DNA of 64,000 bases, from contig NZ_JBKQWY010000001.1 in assembly GCF_047308265.1 (NCBI RefSeq), positions 496,001-560,000 on the forward strand. The letters run 5' to 3'. The stretch comes from Maricaulis sp047308265. GTDB taxonomy: Bacteria; Pseudomonadota; Alphaproteobacteria; Caulobacterales; Maricaulaceae. A model generated the notes under the pieces. That model was not told the origin of the DNA. It saw nothing but the letters and a program-made list of their open reading frames with translations, and searched no databases. Position numbers and translations under genes: made by a program. Shown piece by piece: positions 8,506 through 16,881 of the stretch (positions are counted from its first letter, which is position 1; each line of letters starts with the position of its first letter).

Positions 8506-10143
8506 GTGACTCTGGAATCGCTGAATCGAGTGTCGGACAAAACGGGCGCGGCCGGGGAGTGGTGGCGTGGTGCGATCATTTATCAGATCTATCCGCGCAG
8601 TTTTGCCGATACCAATAATGACGGTATTGGTGACCTGCCGGGCATAACCGCACATCTGGATTATGTTGCCTCGCTGGGTGTGGATGCGATCTGGATCTCG
8701 CCGTTTTTCACATCGCCGATGCTGGATTTCGGATATGACGTCTCTGATTATTGCGATGTGGACCCGATTTTTGGTCAGCTTTCCGATTTTGATGCATTGC
8801 TGGAGAAGGCGCATGGTCTCGGGCTGAAAGTCCTGATCGACCAGGTGTATTCGCATACGTCAGACCAGCACCCCTGGTTCCAGGAAAGTCGCGCCAGCCA
8901 GGGGAATGACAAATCTGATTGGTATGTGTGGGCGGATGCCAAGCCGGACGGGTCTCCGCCGTCGAACTGGCAGTCTGTCTTCGGTGGCCCGTCCTGGACC
9001 TGGGATGCGCGTCGTGGTCAGTACTACATGCACAATTTCCTGCCACAGCAGCCCGATCTCAATGTTCATAATCCCCAGGTCCAGCAGGCGATCCTGGATG
9101 TGATGACGTTCTGGCTCGATCGCGGGGTGGACGGCATTCGTCTGGACGCGGTCAATTTCATGATGCATGAGCGCGGCCTGACGGATAATCCGCCCGTTCC
9201 GGCGGGTGTGGGCAAGCGGACACGCCCCTTTGATTTCCAGCATCACTACAACAATCAGTCCCAGCCCGAGATTCCGGCTTTTCTCGAGCGAGTTCGCGAG
9301 CTGGTTGAAGGATATGAGGGCAATCGTTTTCTCGTTGCTGAGGTTGGTGGCGAGCAGGCCCAGTCCGAGATGGTGCTCTATACCCGACCGCCCAACCGGC
9401 TGCACAGCGCTTACGGTTTTCTCTACCTCTATGCCGAACAGCTCAATGCGGCCTTGGTGAAGGAGGCTGTGCGTCTTTGGCCGGACAATGAGACGATGGG
9501 CTGGCCCAGCTGGACATTCTCCAATCACGACGCGCCACGCGCGGTTTCGCGCTGGGCGTCGGATGAGAACCGCAAGGCGTTCTCCGATATGGCGCTGCTT
9601 TTGCTGACGGCCATGCGGGGCAATATCATCGTCTATCAGGGCGAGGAGCTGGGTTTGCCGCAGGCCGTGGTGCCGTTCGAGCGACTTCAAGATCCCGAGG
9701 CTATCGTCAATTGGCCGCAAACGCTGGGCCGCGATGGCGCGCGGACGCCCATGCCCTGGACCAAGGCCTCAGCCTATGCCGGTTTCTCTTCGGCTGAGCC
9801 CTGGCTGCCGGTTGATAGTCGTCATTACGACCTGGCTGTTGATGCACAGGAGGAGGATGGCGACTCCACGCTGAATATTGCCCGTCGCATCTTGCGCCTG
9901 CGCGCCATCCACCCGGTGCTGAAGTCCGGCGATATGCGGGTCATCGACCAGACCAATCCGGCACTGCTGGTGTTCGAGCGCGGGGATGGACAGGATGCTA
10001 TCCTGTTCGCGTTCAACCTGTCTGAAGAGGGTCAGGCCTGGACACTGCCGGAGGGCTGGGATGTGATCGAAGCGGTCAACCAGCCAGAAGGGTCGGGGCC
10101 GGAGCTTGAGCCGTATGCCGGTATTGCGGCGCGGAGAGCCTAA
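8506..10143 (+). CDS. GH13 alpha-glucosidase (oligo-1,6-glucosidase type)
   Basis: A 545-residue cytoplasmic enzyme expected to hydrolyse maltose and short alpha-glucosides to glucose. The catalytic set is visible: nucleophile in GIRLDAV, acid/base Glu in FLVAEVGGE, and the transition-state Asp in FSNHDAPR. The start is taken at GTG 8506, preceded by AGGGAG seven bases upstream; an in-frame extension back to 8386 would begin at a TTG inside the operator and is unlikely. The stop overlaps the convergent LacI gene by four bases. It is paralogous to the truncated gene at 1-637. Probable regulation is by the TTGCAA-N4-TTGCAA site about 115 bases upstream. Confidence 0.93.
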   Translation: MTLESLNRVSDKTGAAGEWWRGAIIYQIYPRSFADTNNDGIGDLPGITAHLDYVASLGVDAIWISPFFTSPMLDFGYDVSDYCDVDPIFGQLSDFDALLEKAHGLGLKVLIDQVYSHTSDQHPWFQESRASQGNDKSDWYVWADAKPDGSPPSNWQSVFGGPSWTWDARRGQYYMHNFLPQQPDLNVHNPQVQQAILDVMTFWLDRGVDGIRLDAVNFMMHERGLTDNPPVPAGVGKRTRPFDFQHHYNNQSQPEIPAFLERVRELVEGYEGNRFLVAEVGGEQAQSEMVLYTRPPNRLHSAYGFLYLYAEQLNAALVKEAVRLWPDNETMGWPSWTFSNHDAPRAVSRWASDENRKAFSDMALLLLTAMRGNIIVYQGEELGLPQAVVPFERLQDPEAIVNWPQTLGRDGARTPMPWTKASAYAGFSSAEPWLPVDSRHYDLAVDAQEEDGDSTLNIARRILRLRAIHPVLKSGDMRVIDQTNPALLVFERGDGQDAILFAFNLSEEGQAWTLPEGWDVIEAVNQPEGSGPELEPYAGIAARRA

Positions 10144-11153
10144 CCGCCGCAGCTTTCCCGGATAATCAGATCGGTCGGCAGGCGTTCCGAGCGGCGCGCC
10201 TGTGGACCACGAAAATCGAGCAGTTTGGACAGCATCAGTCGTCCGGCTGTCCGCATTTCCTGGTCGATTGTTGTGAGCGCCGGATTCGAATAGCGGCTGA
10301 ACGAAATATTGTCATAGCCGACAACGGACACATCGTCCGGCGCGCGCATGCCGGCCTGTTGCATGGCGCGGATTGCGCCCATGGCGATGACATCGCTGGC
10401 GGCGACCATGCCATCGAATTTCACGCCATTCTTGATCAGAGCTTCGGTGGAAGCTTCGGCGCTTTCAATGTCGAAATGAGCCGGAATCACGAGGTCGTCG
10501 GGGGCATCCAGTCCGGCTTCCTCCAGGCCGTCCCGATAGCCGCGATAGCGTTGCATCACCTCGGGCGCGTCGGAATGGCCCAGGAAGGCAATCCTCTTGC
10601 GGCCCAGGCGGGCCAGGTGTTGGGCGGCGCGTTTTGCACCATGAACATTGTCACTGCCGACCGAGCAATAGCGCTGCTCTGGCAGTTCGGCACCCCAGAC
10701 CACAAAGCGCCCCTCAGTCTCGGCGAGCTTGTTGAAGGCGTTGTGCAGGGTCGACTGACCGACAAAGATCACCCCGTCTGCCCGATGTGTCGTGAGCGCG
10801 TTGTGCAGGTCTTCATAGGAGCCGGGAGCGACGTGGGAGATGTGCACATCGCACTCGCGTTCGCGTGCCGCATCGCCCACGCCTGCGAGCAGTTCGAAGA
10901 AGAAGGGGTCGGACAGGCGGGTGTCGCGTCCCTGAGGGCGTGGCACGACAATGGAGATGGTGGCTTTGGCGCCGACGGGGCCAGCCGGCATGTGCCGTCG
11001 GAAGGGATAATCGAGCTCACGTGCCAGCTTCCAGATCGCCTGTTTGGTCCGAAGATTGACCGACGGGCTGTCATTCAGCGCCCGTGATGCGGTTGAAACG
11101 GATACGCCTGCCAGCTTTGCAAGGTCTTCCAGTCGAGTAGTCTTTTTCGCCAC
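10140..11153 (-). CDS. LacI-family transcriptional regulator of the maltose region
   Basis: A 337-residue regulator with an N-terminal helix-turn-helix (LAKLAGVSVSTASRALNDSP, residues 10-29) and a periplasmic-binding-protein-like effector domain. The start is a GTG at 11153 without a strong ribosome site. It is convergent with the GH13 gene and divergent from the MFS carrier at 11431, a setting like Caulobacter malI. I propose it recognises the TTGCAA-N4-TTGCAA sites. No clear copy of that site is found in its own 277-base upstream region (11154-11430), so autoregulation is not supported. Confidence 0.88.
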   Translation of the reverse strand: MAKKTTRLEDLAKLAGVSVSTASRALNDSPSVNLRTKQAIWKLARELDYPFRRHMPAGPVGAKATISIVVPRPQGRDTRLSDPFFFELLAGVGDAARERECDVHISHVAPGSYEDLHNALTTHRADGVIFVGQSTLHNAFNKLAETEGRFVVWGAELPEQRYCSVGSDNVHGAKRAAQHLARLGRKRIAFLGHSDAPEVMQRYRGYRDGLEEAGLDAPDDLVIPAHFDIESAEASTEALIKNGVKFDGMVAASDVIAMGAIRAMQQAGMRAPDDVSVVGYDNISFSRYSNPALTTIDQEMRTAGRLMLSKLLDFRGPQARRSERLPTDLIIRESCGG

Positions 11154-11430
11154 GAGATGCGCTGCCCTGTCCTATTTGTTTCAGGAATGCACTTCGTGTC
11201 CGTGATTTTCAAGGGGCAGGCGTATTCCATACGGTTTGAAAAAAATGAAAAAAGCCTCCGTGAATTGGATGGTAGAGCAAGTTGGTTTCATCGGGGGTGA
11301 TCACTAGGCTTGATCGAAAACCTAGGCTATACAACATAAAGATAGAGAATTCAGGCGCTGGTTTGGTTGGGGAAGCTACGTATTTGCCCGTGCCTGAATC
11401 TGAAAAATAATGAAAATCGGGGAGGTTGGC

Positions 11431-12948
11431 ATGCAGAAGCCAGCACTGAGTATTGGTCAGATCTGGACGATTTCCTTCGGGTTTTTCGGGATTCAGATGG
11501 CCTTCGCCCTTCAGGGGGCAAACATCAGCCGAATCTTTCAGACCCTGGGGTCGGATGTCTCCAACCTGGCGATCTACTGGTTGGCGGGGCCGGTCACCGG
11601 GCTTCTGGTCCAGCCTCTGATCGGACATTTCTCGGACCGAACCTGGGGTCCGATGGGGCGTCGTCGACCCTATTTTCTCGCGGGTGCGATACTTTCCACG
11701 CTGGCCCTGTTCATCATGCCGCATTCGCCCACCCTGTGGTTCGGCGTGGTGATGTTGTGGATTCTCGATGCCTCGATCAATGTCTCGATGGAGCCGTTCC
11801 GGGCCTTTGTCGGTGACATGCTGCCCTCGCGCCAGCGTACCCAGGGTTTTTCGACACAGACCATTCTGATCGGTTCAGGGGCATTGATCGCTTCGGCCAT
11901 GCCCTGGATCCTCGATAACATCTTCCAAATTGCATCCGAAGCACCTGAGGGTGTGGTTCCGGATTCGGTGAAATACTCCTTCTACATTGGTGGCATCGCC
12001 CTGTTCTTGACGGTCGGATGGACGGTTTTGCGCACCAAGGAATACTCCCCCGAGGAGTTGGAGCGTTTTGAGGAGCCGGAGGATCACTACCGTGATGACG
12101 CGGTTGAGGAGCAGGTGGCCGAGCGCTCCGTCGCCTATTTCTTCGCGACAGGCGGCAGTTTCATTATGGCGGCGATCTTGGCGTCCATCGCGATCTACAA
12201 ATTCTCCATGGCGGCCCAGTTCTATGTCCTCACGGCCACGGCAGCCGGTGTCGGTGTGGCCTTCCTGGCGCATGGGGTGTTGAAGGCCAATGCGTTGGTC
12301 GACAACATGGTCAGTCATGTGATGACTGATCTGGTATCCATGCCCAAGGTTATGCGCCGCCTCGCCGTGGTTCAGTTTTTCTCCTGGGGTCCGCTCTTTA
12401 TCATGTGGGTCTACACCACACCGGCGGTCACGGCGCATCACTATGGCGCTGTCGACACATCCGGAGCGCTCTACAATGAAGGTGCGAACTGGGTCGGCTG
12501 GATGTTCGCGACCTATAACGGAGTGTCGGCCGTCTGGGCGCTGGCCCTGCCGCTTGTCGTCAAAGTGCTCAACCGTCGCATGGCCCACGCGATCAGCCTG
12601 CTTGCCGGGGCGTGCGGATTTGCGAGCCTATACTTCATCTCCGATCCGGTCTTGCTGCTCGTGCCGATGATCGGGGTTGGTATGGCATGGGGCTCAATTC
12701 TCACCATGCCTTACGCTATTCTCTCTGATGCGCTGCCCGCGAAGAAAATGGGTATCTATATGGGCATCTTCAACTTCTTCATCGTGCTGCCGCAAATGGT
12801 TGTCGCCGGGGTGATGGGGCCTGTTCTGACGGGTTTTCTCGGCGAGCAGGCGATTCTGACTTTCTTCATTGCGGCGGGCAGTCTGGTGGTCTCTGCTTTG
12901 TGTCTCGCCTTCGTGCCGGGCAAGGGGCAGATCAAGCCGGCGGCCTAG
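11431..12948 (+). CDS. MFS sugar carrier, SLC45/MalY-like (second copy)
   Basis: A 505-residue multi-spanning inner membrane protein. SDRTWGPMGRRRPY after TM2 is the RRRP signature shared with the carrier at 780-2252. The ATG at 11431 has GGGGAGG five bases upstream; an alternative ATG at 11410 lacks a ribosome site. It is divergent from the LacI regulator and probably moves maltose or maltodextrin from periplasm to cytoplasm with protons. It is clearly diverged from the first carrier, with a larger central loop rich in Glu around residues 210-235. A terminator follows. Confidence 0.87.
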   Translation: MQKPALSIGQIWTISFGFFGIQMAFALQGANISRIFQTLGSDVSNLAIYWLAGPVTGLLVQPLIGHFSDRTWGPMGRRRPYFLAGAILSTLALFIMPHSPTLWFGVVMLWILDASINVSMEPFRAFVGDMLPSRQRTQGFSTQTILIGSGALIASAMPWILDNIFQIASEAPEGVVPDSVKYSFYIGGIALFLTVGWTVLRTKEYSPEELERFEEPEDHYRDDAVEEQVAERSVAYFFATGGSFIMAAILASIAIYKFSMAAQFYVLTATAAGVGVAFLAHGVLKANALVDNMVSHVMTDLVSMPKVMRRLAVVQFFSWGPLFIMWVYTTPAVTAHHYGAVDTSGALYNEGANWVGWMFATYNGVSAVWALALPLVVKVLNRRMAHAISLLAGACGFASLYFISDPVLLLVPMIGVGMAWGSILTMPYAILSDALPAKKMGIYMGIFNFFIVLPQMVVAGVMGPVLTGFLGEQAILTFFIAAGSLVVSALCLAFVPGKGQIKPAA

Positions 12949-12983
12949 GTCTGACACCCACGTTTATCACCGAGCTGTGAAAG

Positions 12984-13016
12984 GAAAGGCCGATCTCATT
13001 GAGACCGGCCTTTTCT
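12984..13016. terminator. Bidirectional terminator between convergent genes
   Basis: AAAGGCCG-A-TCTC pairs with GAGA-C-CGGCCTTT around an ATT loop, followed by TTTTCT on the plus strand and preceded by an A-rich stretch that serves the minus strand. It sits between the MFS stop (12948) and the RidA stop (13024). Confidence 0.8.
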
Positions 13017-13023
13017 CTCTGGT

Positions 13024-13431
13024 TCAGGATGCGTTCGGAAGGACGGCTATGGCGTCGACTTCGAACAGCATGCCCTCCAGCGCGAGGCGCGGTACGGGGA
13101 CAAGGGTCTGGGTCGGCAGATACGGGCCGAACATGCGTTTGATGATGCGGGTGAGGGGCTGATGCAGCTGTCCGTTATAGCCCACAAGATAGGTTGTCAG
13201 TCGCACGACCTGGTGGGGTTCGGCGCCGACAGATTGAAGGGCGATGGACAGATTGTTGAAGGCATTCTGGATCTGGTCCTCGGTCCGCGGGGGCAGGATG
13301 CCGGAGCGATCCTCCCCGCCCTGACCGGCGATGAAGACCAGACGGGACGCACCATGCACCTGGGCGATATGGCTGTACCCATTCGGCGATGGATCATAGA
13401 GACCGGCGGGATTGAGGCGTTCAATGGTCAT
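13024..13431 (-). CDS. RidA/YjgF-family protein
   Basis: A 135-residue protein of the RidA (YER057c/UK114) superfamily, which deaminates reactive enamine/imine intermediates or acts in related hydrolysis. Typical segments are visible: LVFIAGQGGED, an AFNNLSIALQSVGA helix, VVRLTTYLVG, and PRLALEGMLFEVDAIAV near the C-terminus. The conserved Arg that precedes LALEGMLFEVDA is present (residue about 115). It is the last gene of a three-gene operon (AhpD-like, ECF41, RidA), starting eight bases after the sigma factor stop. Membership in an ECF41 operon suggests a stress or detoxification role; substrate unknown. Confidence 0.85.
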   Translation of the reverse strand: MTIERLNPAGLYDPSPNGYSHIAQVHGASRLVFIAGQGGEDRSGILPPRTEDQIQNAFNNLSIALQSVGAEPHQVVRLTTYLVGYNGQLHQPLTRIIKRMFGPYLPTQTLVPVPRLALEGMLFEVDAIAVLPNAS

Positions 13432-13439
13432 TGTGTGTC

Positions 13440-14324
13440 CTATTGGATGGCCGTTGAGCCGAGTTCGAGCTTGTCCGGATTGCGCACGATGAAGATTGTG
13501 CGCACCTGGCCATTGGCGGCGTAGTCAAACGAAATCGCGGCGTGATAGGTCGGCCCCTCTCCGATCAAAATGCCTAGCGCACCATTGATGCGGGCGAAGG
13601 ACCAGGCCTGATCTTCCCAGAAATGGCGCAGGCGCAGGGTCGCGAACCGGCTGACATCCTGGTCTCCGACAACGGGGTCGAGCACCGCAGGGACTTTGCC
13701 GCCGCCATCGGCCACAAGGCGAACATCGCGTGACAGCAAGGTGCTCAGAGTGCCGATATCTCCGGACTGGACGGCGGACTGGAAGGCTTCAAGCAGTTCG
13801 GTCTGTTTCTCGATGGGAGGGAGGGCGCGAGTGGAATCGGTCTGAACCTGCGCGCGGGCACGGGAGACCAGCTTCCGGCAGGCTGCGGGCGAGGTATCAA
13901 GGGTGTGAGCGATCGTGTCATAGCTCTCATCAAACACATCATGCAGCAGGAAGGCGGCGCGCTCCTTGGCGGTGAGCCGTTCCATAACCATGAGGAAGGA
14001 TGTGGTGAGTGTGCGGGCGAGATCCAGGCGATCCTCCGGATCATCTGCCACGGGTGTGTGCAGGGGCTCCGGCAGCCAGGCCCCGACATAGTCTGTGCGT
14101 TGTCGCTGGGCATTTCGGCGCAGATCCAGGCAACGCCGGGTGCACACTGTGGTCAGCCAGGCGGCCGGGTCCGTGATGGACTCAGTATCCGCCTGGGACC
14201 AGCGCACAAACGTATCCTGAACGGCGTCCTCGGCCTCACTCAATGTGCCCAGTATGCGATAGGCCAGGCCCATCAGGCGGGGGCGGTGGGTCTCGAGTTC
14301 AATATACGGCATGACGGGACTCAT
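13440..14324 (-). CDS. ECF41-group extracytoplasmic function sigma factor
   Basis: A 294-residue sigma factor with region 2 (ILGTLSEAEDAVQDTFVRW), region 4 (AAFLLHDVFDESYDTIAHTL), and a C-terminal SnoaL/NTF2-like extension. The three short signatures described for ECF41 are all present: WLPEP in the linker, DGGGK in the extension, and NPDKL near the end. In this group the extension controls activity in place of an anti-sigma factor. It starts one base after the AhpD-like gene and precedes RidA by eight bases. A promoter matching the group's consensus lies ahead of the operon at 14807-14833, consistent with autoregulation. Confidence 0.92.
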   Translation of the reverse strand: MSPVMPYIELETHRPRLMGLAYRILGTLSEAEDAVQDTFVRWSQADTESITDPAAWLTTVCTRRCLDLRRNAQRQRTDYVGAWLPEPLHTPVADDPEDRLDLARTLTTSFLMVMERLTAKERAAFLLHDVFDESYDTIAHTLDTSPAACRKLVSRARAQVQTDSTRALPPIEKQTELLEAFQSAVQSGDIGTLSTLLSRDVRLVADGGGKVPAVLDPVVGDQDVSRFATLRLRHFWEDQAWSFARINGALGILIGEGPTYHAAISFDYAANGQVRTIFIVRNPDKLELGSTAIQ

Positions 14325-14325
14325 A

Positions 14326-14757
14326 TCAGTGGGCCGAGGCCTGGATTCGATTCCACAGATTAATCTGTGCGATCGTGGCTGTCAGAAGTCCAATATCCGT
14401 CTCGGAGAAATGCACACGCAGTTCGGCGCGCAGAGAGCCGAAATCCGTGGTCTGCTCGATCACGGTTAGCGCTTCGGTCCAGGCCAGGGCGGCGCGTTCG
14501 GCGGGGGTGAAATCATCCACATGACGCCAGACGATCAAGCGATCGAGGCGGTCCGAGGTCTCGCTATCTTCACGCGCCTCACGGGTGTGAAGTTTGACGC
14601 AATAGCCACAGCCATTGATCTGGGAGGCGCGCAGCTGAACCAGGTGGTACAGTGTTCGGTCAAAGCCGAGGTCTCCGATGGCCGTGTTGACATGGCTCAT
14701 GGCGCCAAGCACAGGGCCGATGGTGTCGGCATAACGGGGGGCAGAGGTGTCACTCAT
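14326..14757 (-). CDS. AhpD-like carboxymuconolactone decarboxylase-family protein
   Basis: A 143-residue all-helical protein. The active-site signature is NGCGYCVKLHTREA: two Cys separated by two residues and a His three residues later, as in AhpD-type peroxidase partners. The chosen start is ATG 14757 with GGAG eight bases upstream; a TTG at 14763 is the only longer choice. Carboxymuconolactone-decarboxylase-family genes are the typical neighbours and targets of ECF41 sigma factors, so a redox detoxification role is likely. First gene of the operon with the sigma factor and RidA. Confidence 0.88.
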   Translation of the reverse strand: MSDTSAPRYADTIGPVLGAMSHVNTAIGDLGFDRTLYHLVQLRASQINGCGYCVKLHTREAREDSETSDRLDRLIVWRHVDDFTPAERAALAWTEALTVIEQTTDFGSLRAELRVHFSETDIGLLTATIAQINLWNRIQASAH

Positions 14758-14775
14758 TCTCAAAACTCCGGTTTG

Positions 14776-14794
14776 GGCCCCCGAAGCGGGGGCC
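14776..14794. terminator. Strong hairpin between alpha-amylase and the ECF41 operon
   Basis: GGCCCCCG-AAG-CGGGGGCC is a perfect 8-bp stem with a 3-base loop; weaker pairing extends it with TCCGGT / ACCGGA outside. On the minus strand it follows the amylase stop and is followed by AGTTTTGAG, a short U run. It also falls inside the predicted leader of the AhpD-like mRNA just before the ribosome site, so it could be terminator, attenuator or both. Confidence 0.6.
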
Positions 14795-14806
14795 TCTACC
14801 GGAATT

Positions 14807-14833
14807 GACGATTGACACGCCCGGTTTGTGACG
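14807..14833 (-). promoter_or_regulatory. ECF41-type promoter for the AhpD-like/sigma/RidA operon
   Basis: On the minus strand CGTCACA (14833-14827), a 16-base spacer, then CGTC (14810-14807). The published ECF41 consensus is TGTCACA and CGTC with about this spacing, so there is one mismatch. The -35 element abuts the amylase stop codon. Confidence 0.7.
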
Positions 14834-14837
14834 TCGC

Positions 14838-16730
14838 CTAGCGGTCAGCGCGGCAGATCACATAATCAAGTGCCGGAATGGTCAGGGAGTAGCTGCCTGG
14901 TGCGTTTGACGCAGAGGCGCATTGGCCAGCAAGGGAGGACCAGCGCGTATTGCGTCCATCGGTGATGACGTTGAGGTTGCGGGCTTCGTTCTCCGCGTTG
15001 AATGCGATGAGGATTTCCTCACCGGTTTCAGAGTCGAGGCGCGAGAGTACCAGAAGGGCATCCTCGTGGTCGGCATGTCGAACGATCTGGTCGCCATGGC
15101 GCAACAGGTCGTGGGTCTGGCGGATACCGGACATTTCAGCAATGGCCCGATAAAGCGGGTGCTCCGTGTCGAAATTATTGTCGGCTGTTGTCGCATCCGT
15201 GCCGATCAGCTCGTTGTCATTGTATTCGGGAATGACGCTGGGGAACATGTTTTCCCGGGCCTGCCGGTCATTGCCATCGCTGACAAAACCCTGTTCGTCG
15301 CCATAATAAATCGTCGGAACGCCGCGCGAGAACATCATCAAGGCGTGCGCCAGACGCAGGCGGGCCACCATCTCGTCATCCGTGGCGTCCGGATAGGCTT
15401 CGCGAATGAAGGAGCCGATACGGCCCATATCGTGATTGCCGAGGAAGGTGGGCAGGATGGCGGCCGTTGCTGTGCCTTCGGCCAGAACATGGTCGAGGCG
15501 GAACAGCGACTGGAAGTCCGCTCCGGTTGCGTTGCCGGTCATAAAGCCGCGGGCTGTGCCCTGGAAGGCAAAATCCAGATAGGCCGGCAAGCGCGCCTGG
15601 GTGGTGTAGCGGGCCAACTGGCCGGCATCAAATTCATAGACCTCGCCAAAAACGTGGAAATGCTCGATGCCTTGAGAGCGGGCATGGTCCATGATGGCCG
15701 GGGTGAATTCAGCCCAGAATTCTGGCTGGACATGTTTGGCTGTATCGATGCGATAGCCGTCGATCCGGAAATCCGTGATCCAGGATTTGTAGATATCGAT
15801 CATGCCGGCGACCACCGTGGGGTGCTCGGTATTGAGATCATCCAGACCGGCAAAATCGCCATACAGCTCGCTCTCGCCAAACCAGAAGCTCTCGCCCCGA
15901 TTGTGATAGAGCGTCATATCGTTGAGCCATTCCGGATTTCGGTTTGGCGCGCCGTCGGGCAGGTAGGGCGTATAGGCCCAGTTGGGATCGGCCAGGCGGG
16001 AAAAGTTTTCAGCTGTTTGGTGCTGGGGATCGTCACCCAGAAAACCCGGATTGATGGCCTCACCGTTGACATCACCGCGGGTGGTGTACGGATAGTCGGC
16101 GCGAGAGCGATAGGGGCAGGGGCCTTGTGGGTCGATATAAAGGTCCGAGCTGGCGTCATGGCATTCACGCAGCGCAAAGACATCAGCCGTGTGATTGGTG
16201 ATGATGTCCATATAGACTTTCATGCCACGGGCATGGGCGGCCTCTACAAAGGCGCGAAACTCGTCCCGGCTGCCCAGATGCGCATCCGGACGCAGGAAGT
16301 CTGTGATCCAGTAGCCATGATAACCGGCTGAGACATCATCGCCGGACCCTTGAACCGCCTGGTTCTGGAAAATCGGCGTCAGCCAGATGGCCGTGGCGCC
16401 CAGGCCCTGAATGTAATCGAGGCGAGCGGTCAGGCCGGCCAGGTCGCCGCCATGATAAAAGCCGGTATTGGTGGGGTCGAAGCCATGTTCCAGCGGGCCG
16501 CCTTCAATACCGCCGCGATCATTGCGGGTGTCAGCGTTTTCAAACCGGTCCGGCATGACGAAATAAATGATCTCGTCCTGGGGCAGGCGATCATTGATCG
16601 TGGACGGGCTGATGGATGCGGTGGTCTCCACCTCTTGCGCCGTACTGCTGGAGGCGCCGCAGGCGGCCAGCAGGCTGGCGCTGGCAAAGAGCATGGCTTT
16701 CCAAGAATTTGTCTTGATTTGCGGTGTCAT
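14838..16730 (-). CDS. Lipoprotein alpha-amylase, GH13
   Basis: A 630-residue secreted enzyme. The start ATG at 16730 has GGGGAGG upstream and leads directly into a lipoprotein signal peptide with lipobox LLAAC at about residues 20-24; the reading frame continues upstream but lacks such support. The catalytic barrel shows DGYRIDTAKH (nucleophile), HVFGEVYEFD (acid/base) and FLGNHDMGR. It should act at the cell surface or in the periplasm on starch or maltodextrin and feed the TonB system. It is divergent from GH97; the shared upstream region holds the operator at 16822-16837. A hairpin follows the stop. Confidence 0.92.
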   Translation of the reverse strand: MTPQIKTNSWKAMLFASASLLAACGASSSTAQEVETTASISPSTINDRLPQDEIIYFVMPDRFENADTRNDRGGIEGGPLEHGFDPTNTGFYHGGDLAGLTARLDYIQGLGATAIWLTPIFQNQAVQGSGDDVSAGYHGYWITDFLRPDAHLGSRDEFRAFVEAAHARGMKVYMDIITNHTADVFALRECHDASSDLYIDPQGPCPYRSRADYPYTTRGDVNGEAINPGFLGDDPQHQTAENFSRLADPNWAYTPYLPDGAPNRNPEWLNDMTLYHNRGESFWFGESELYGDFAGLDDLNTEHPTVVAGMIDIYKSWITDFRIDGYRIDTAKHVQPEFWAEFTPAIMDHARSQGIEHFHVFGEVYEFDAGQLARYTTQARLPAYLDFAFQGTARGFMTGNATGADFQSLFRLDHVLAEGTATAAILPTFLGNHDMGRIGSFIREAYPDATDDEMVARLRLAHALMMFSRGVPTIYYGDEQGFVSDGNDRQARENMFPSVIPEYNDNELIGTDATTADNNFDTEHPLYRAIAEMSGIRQTHDLLRHGDQIVRHADHEDALLVLSRLDSETGEEILIAFNAENEARNLNVITDGRNTRWSSLAGQCASASNAPGSYSLTIPALDYVICRADR

Positions 16731-16821
16731 GATCCGCGTCCTCCCCTGTGATGAGTGGCCATTTATATCGACCGTTTTGCGTATTAAAGCTGAAAACAGT
16801 GCCGGTTTCAAATCTAGAATA

Positions 16822-16837
16822 TTGCAAAAATTTGCAA
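16822..16837. promoter_or_regulatory. Proposed maltose-regulator operator, TTGCAA-N4-TTGCAA
   Basis: TTGCAA-AAAT-TTGCAA sits between the divergent alpha-amylase (start 16730) and GH97 (start 16882) genes, 45 bases ahead of GH97. It has the same half-sites and spacing as 8376-8391, about 8.4 kb away. Confidence 0.6.
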
Positions 16838-16881
16838 GGCTGGGCATGATGCGAAAAACAACATCGATCAGGGGAGTGATC

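Noticed and set aside
14922..16331. A 469-codon plus-strand frame opposite the alpha-amylase
   Set aside because: No ribosome site or family likeness; the amylase catalytic motifs are on the other strand.
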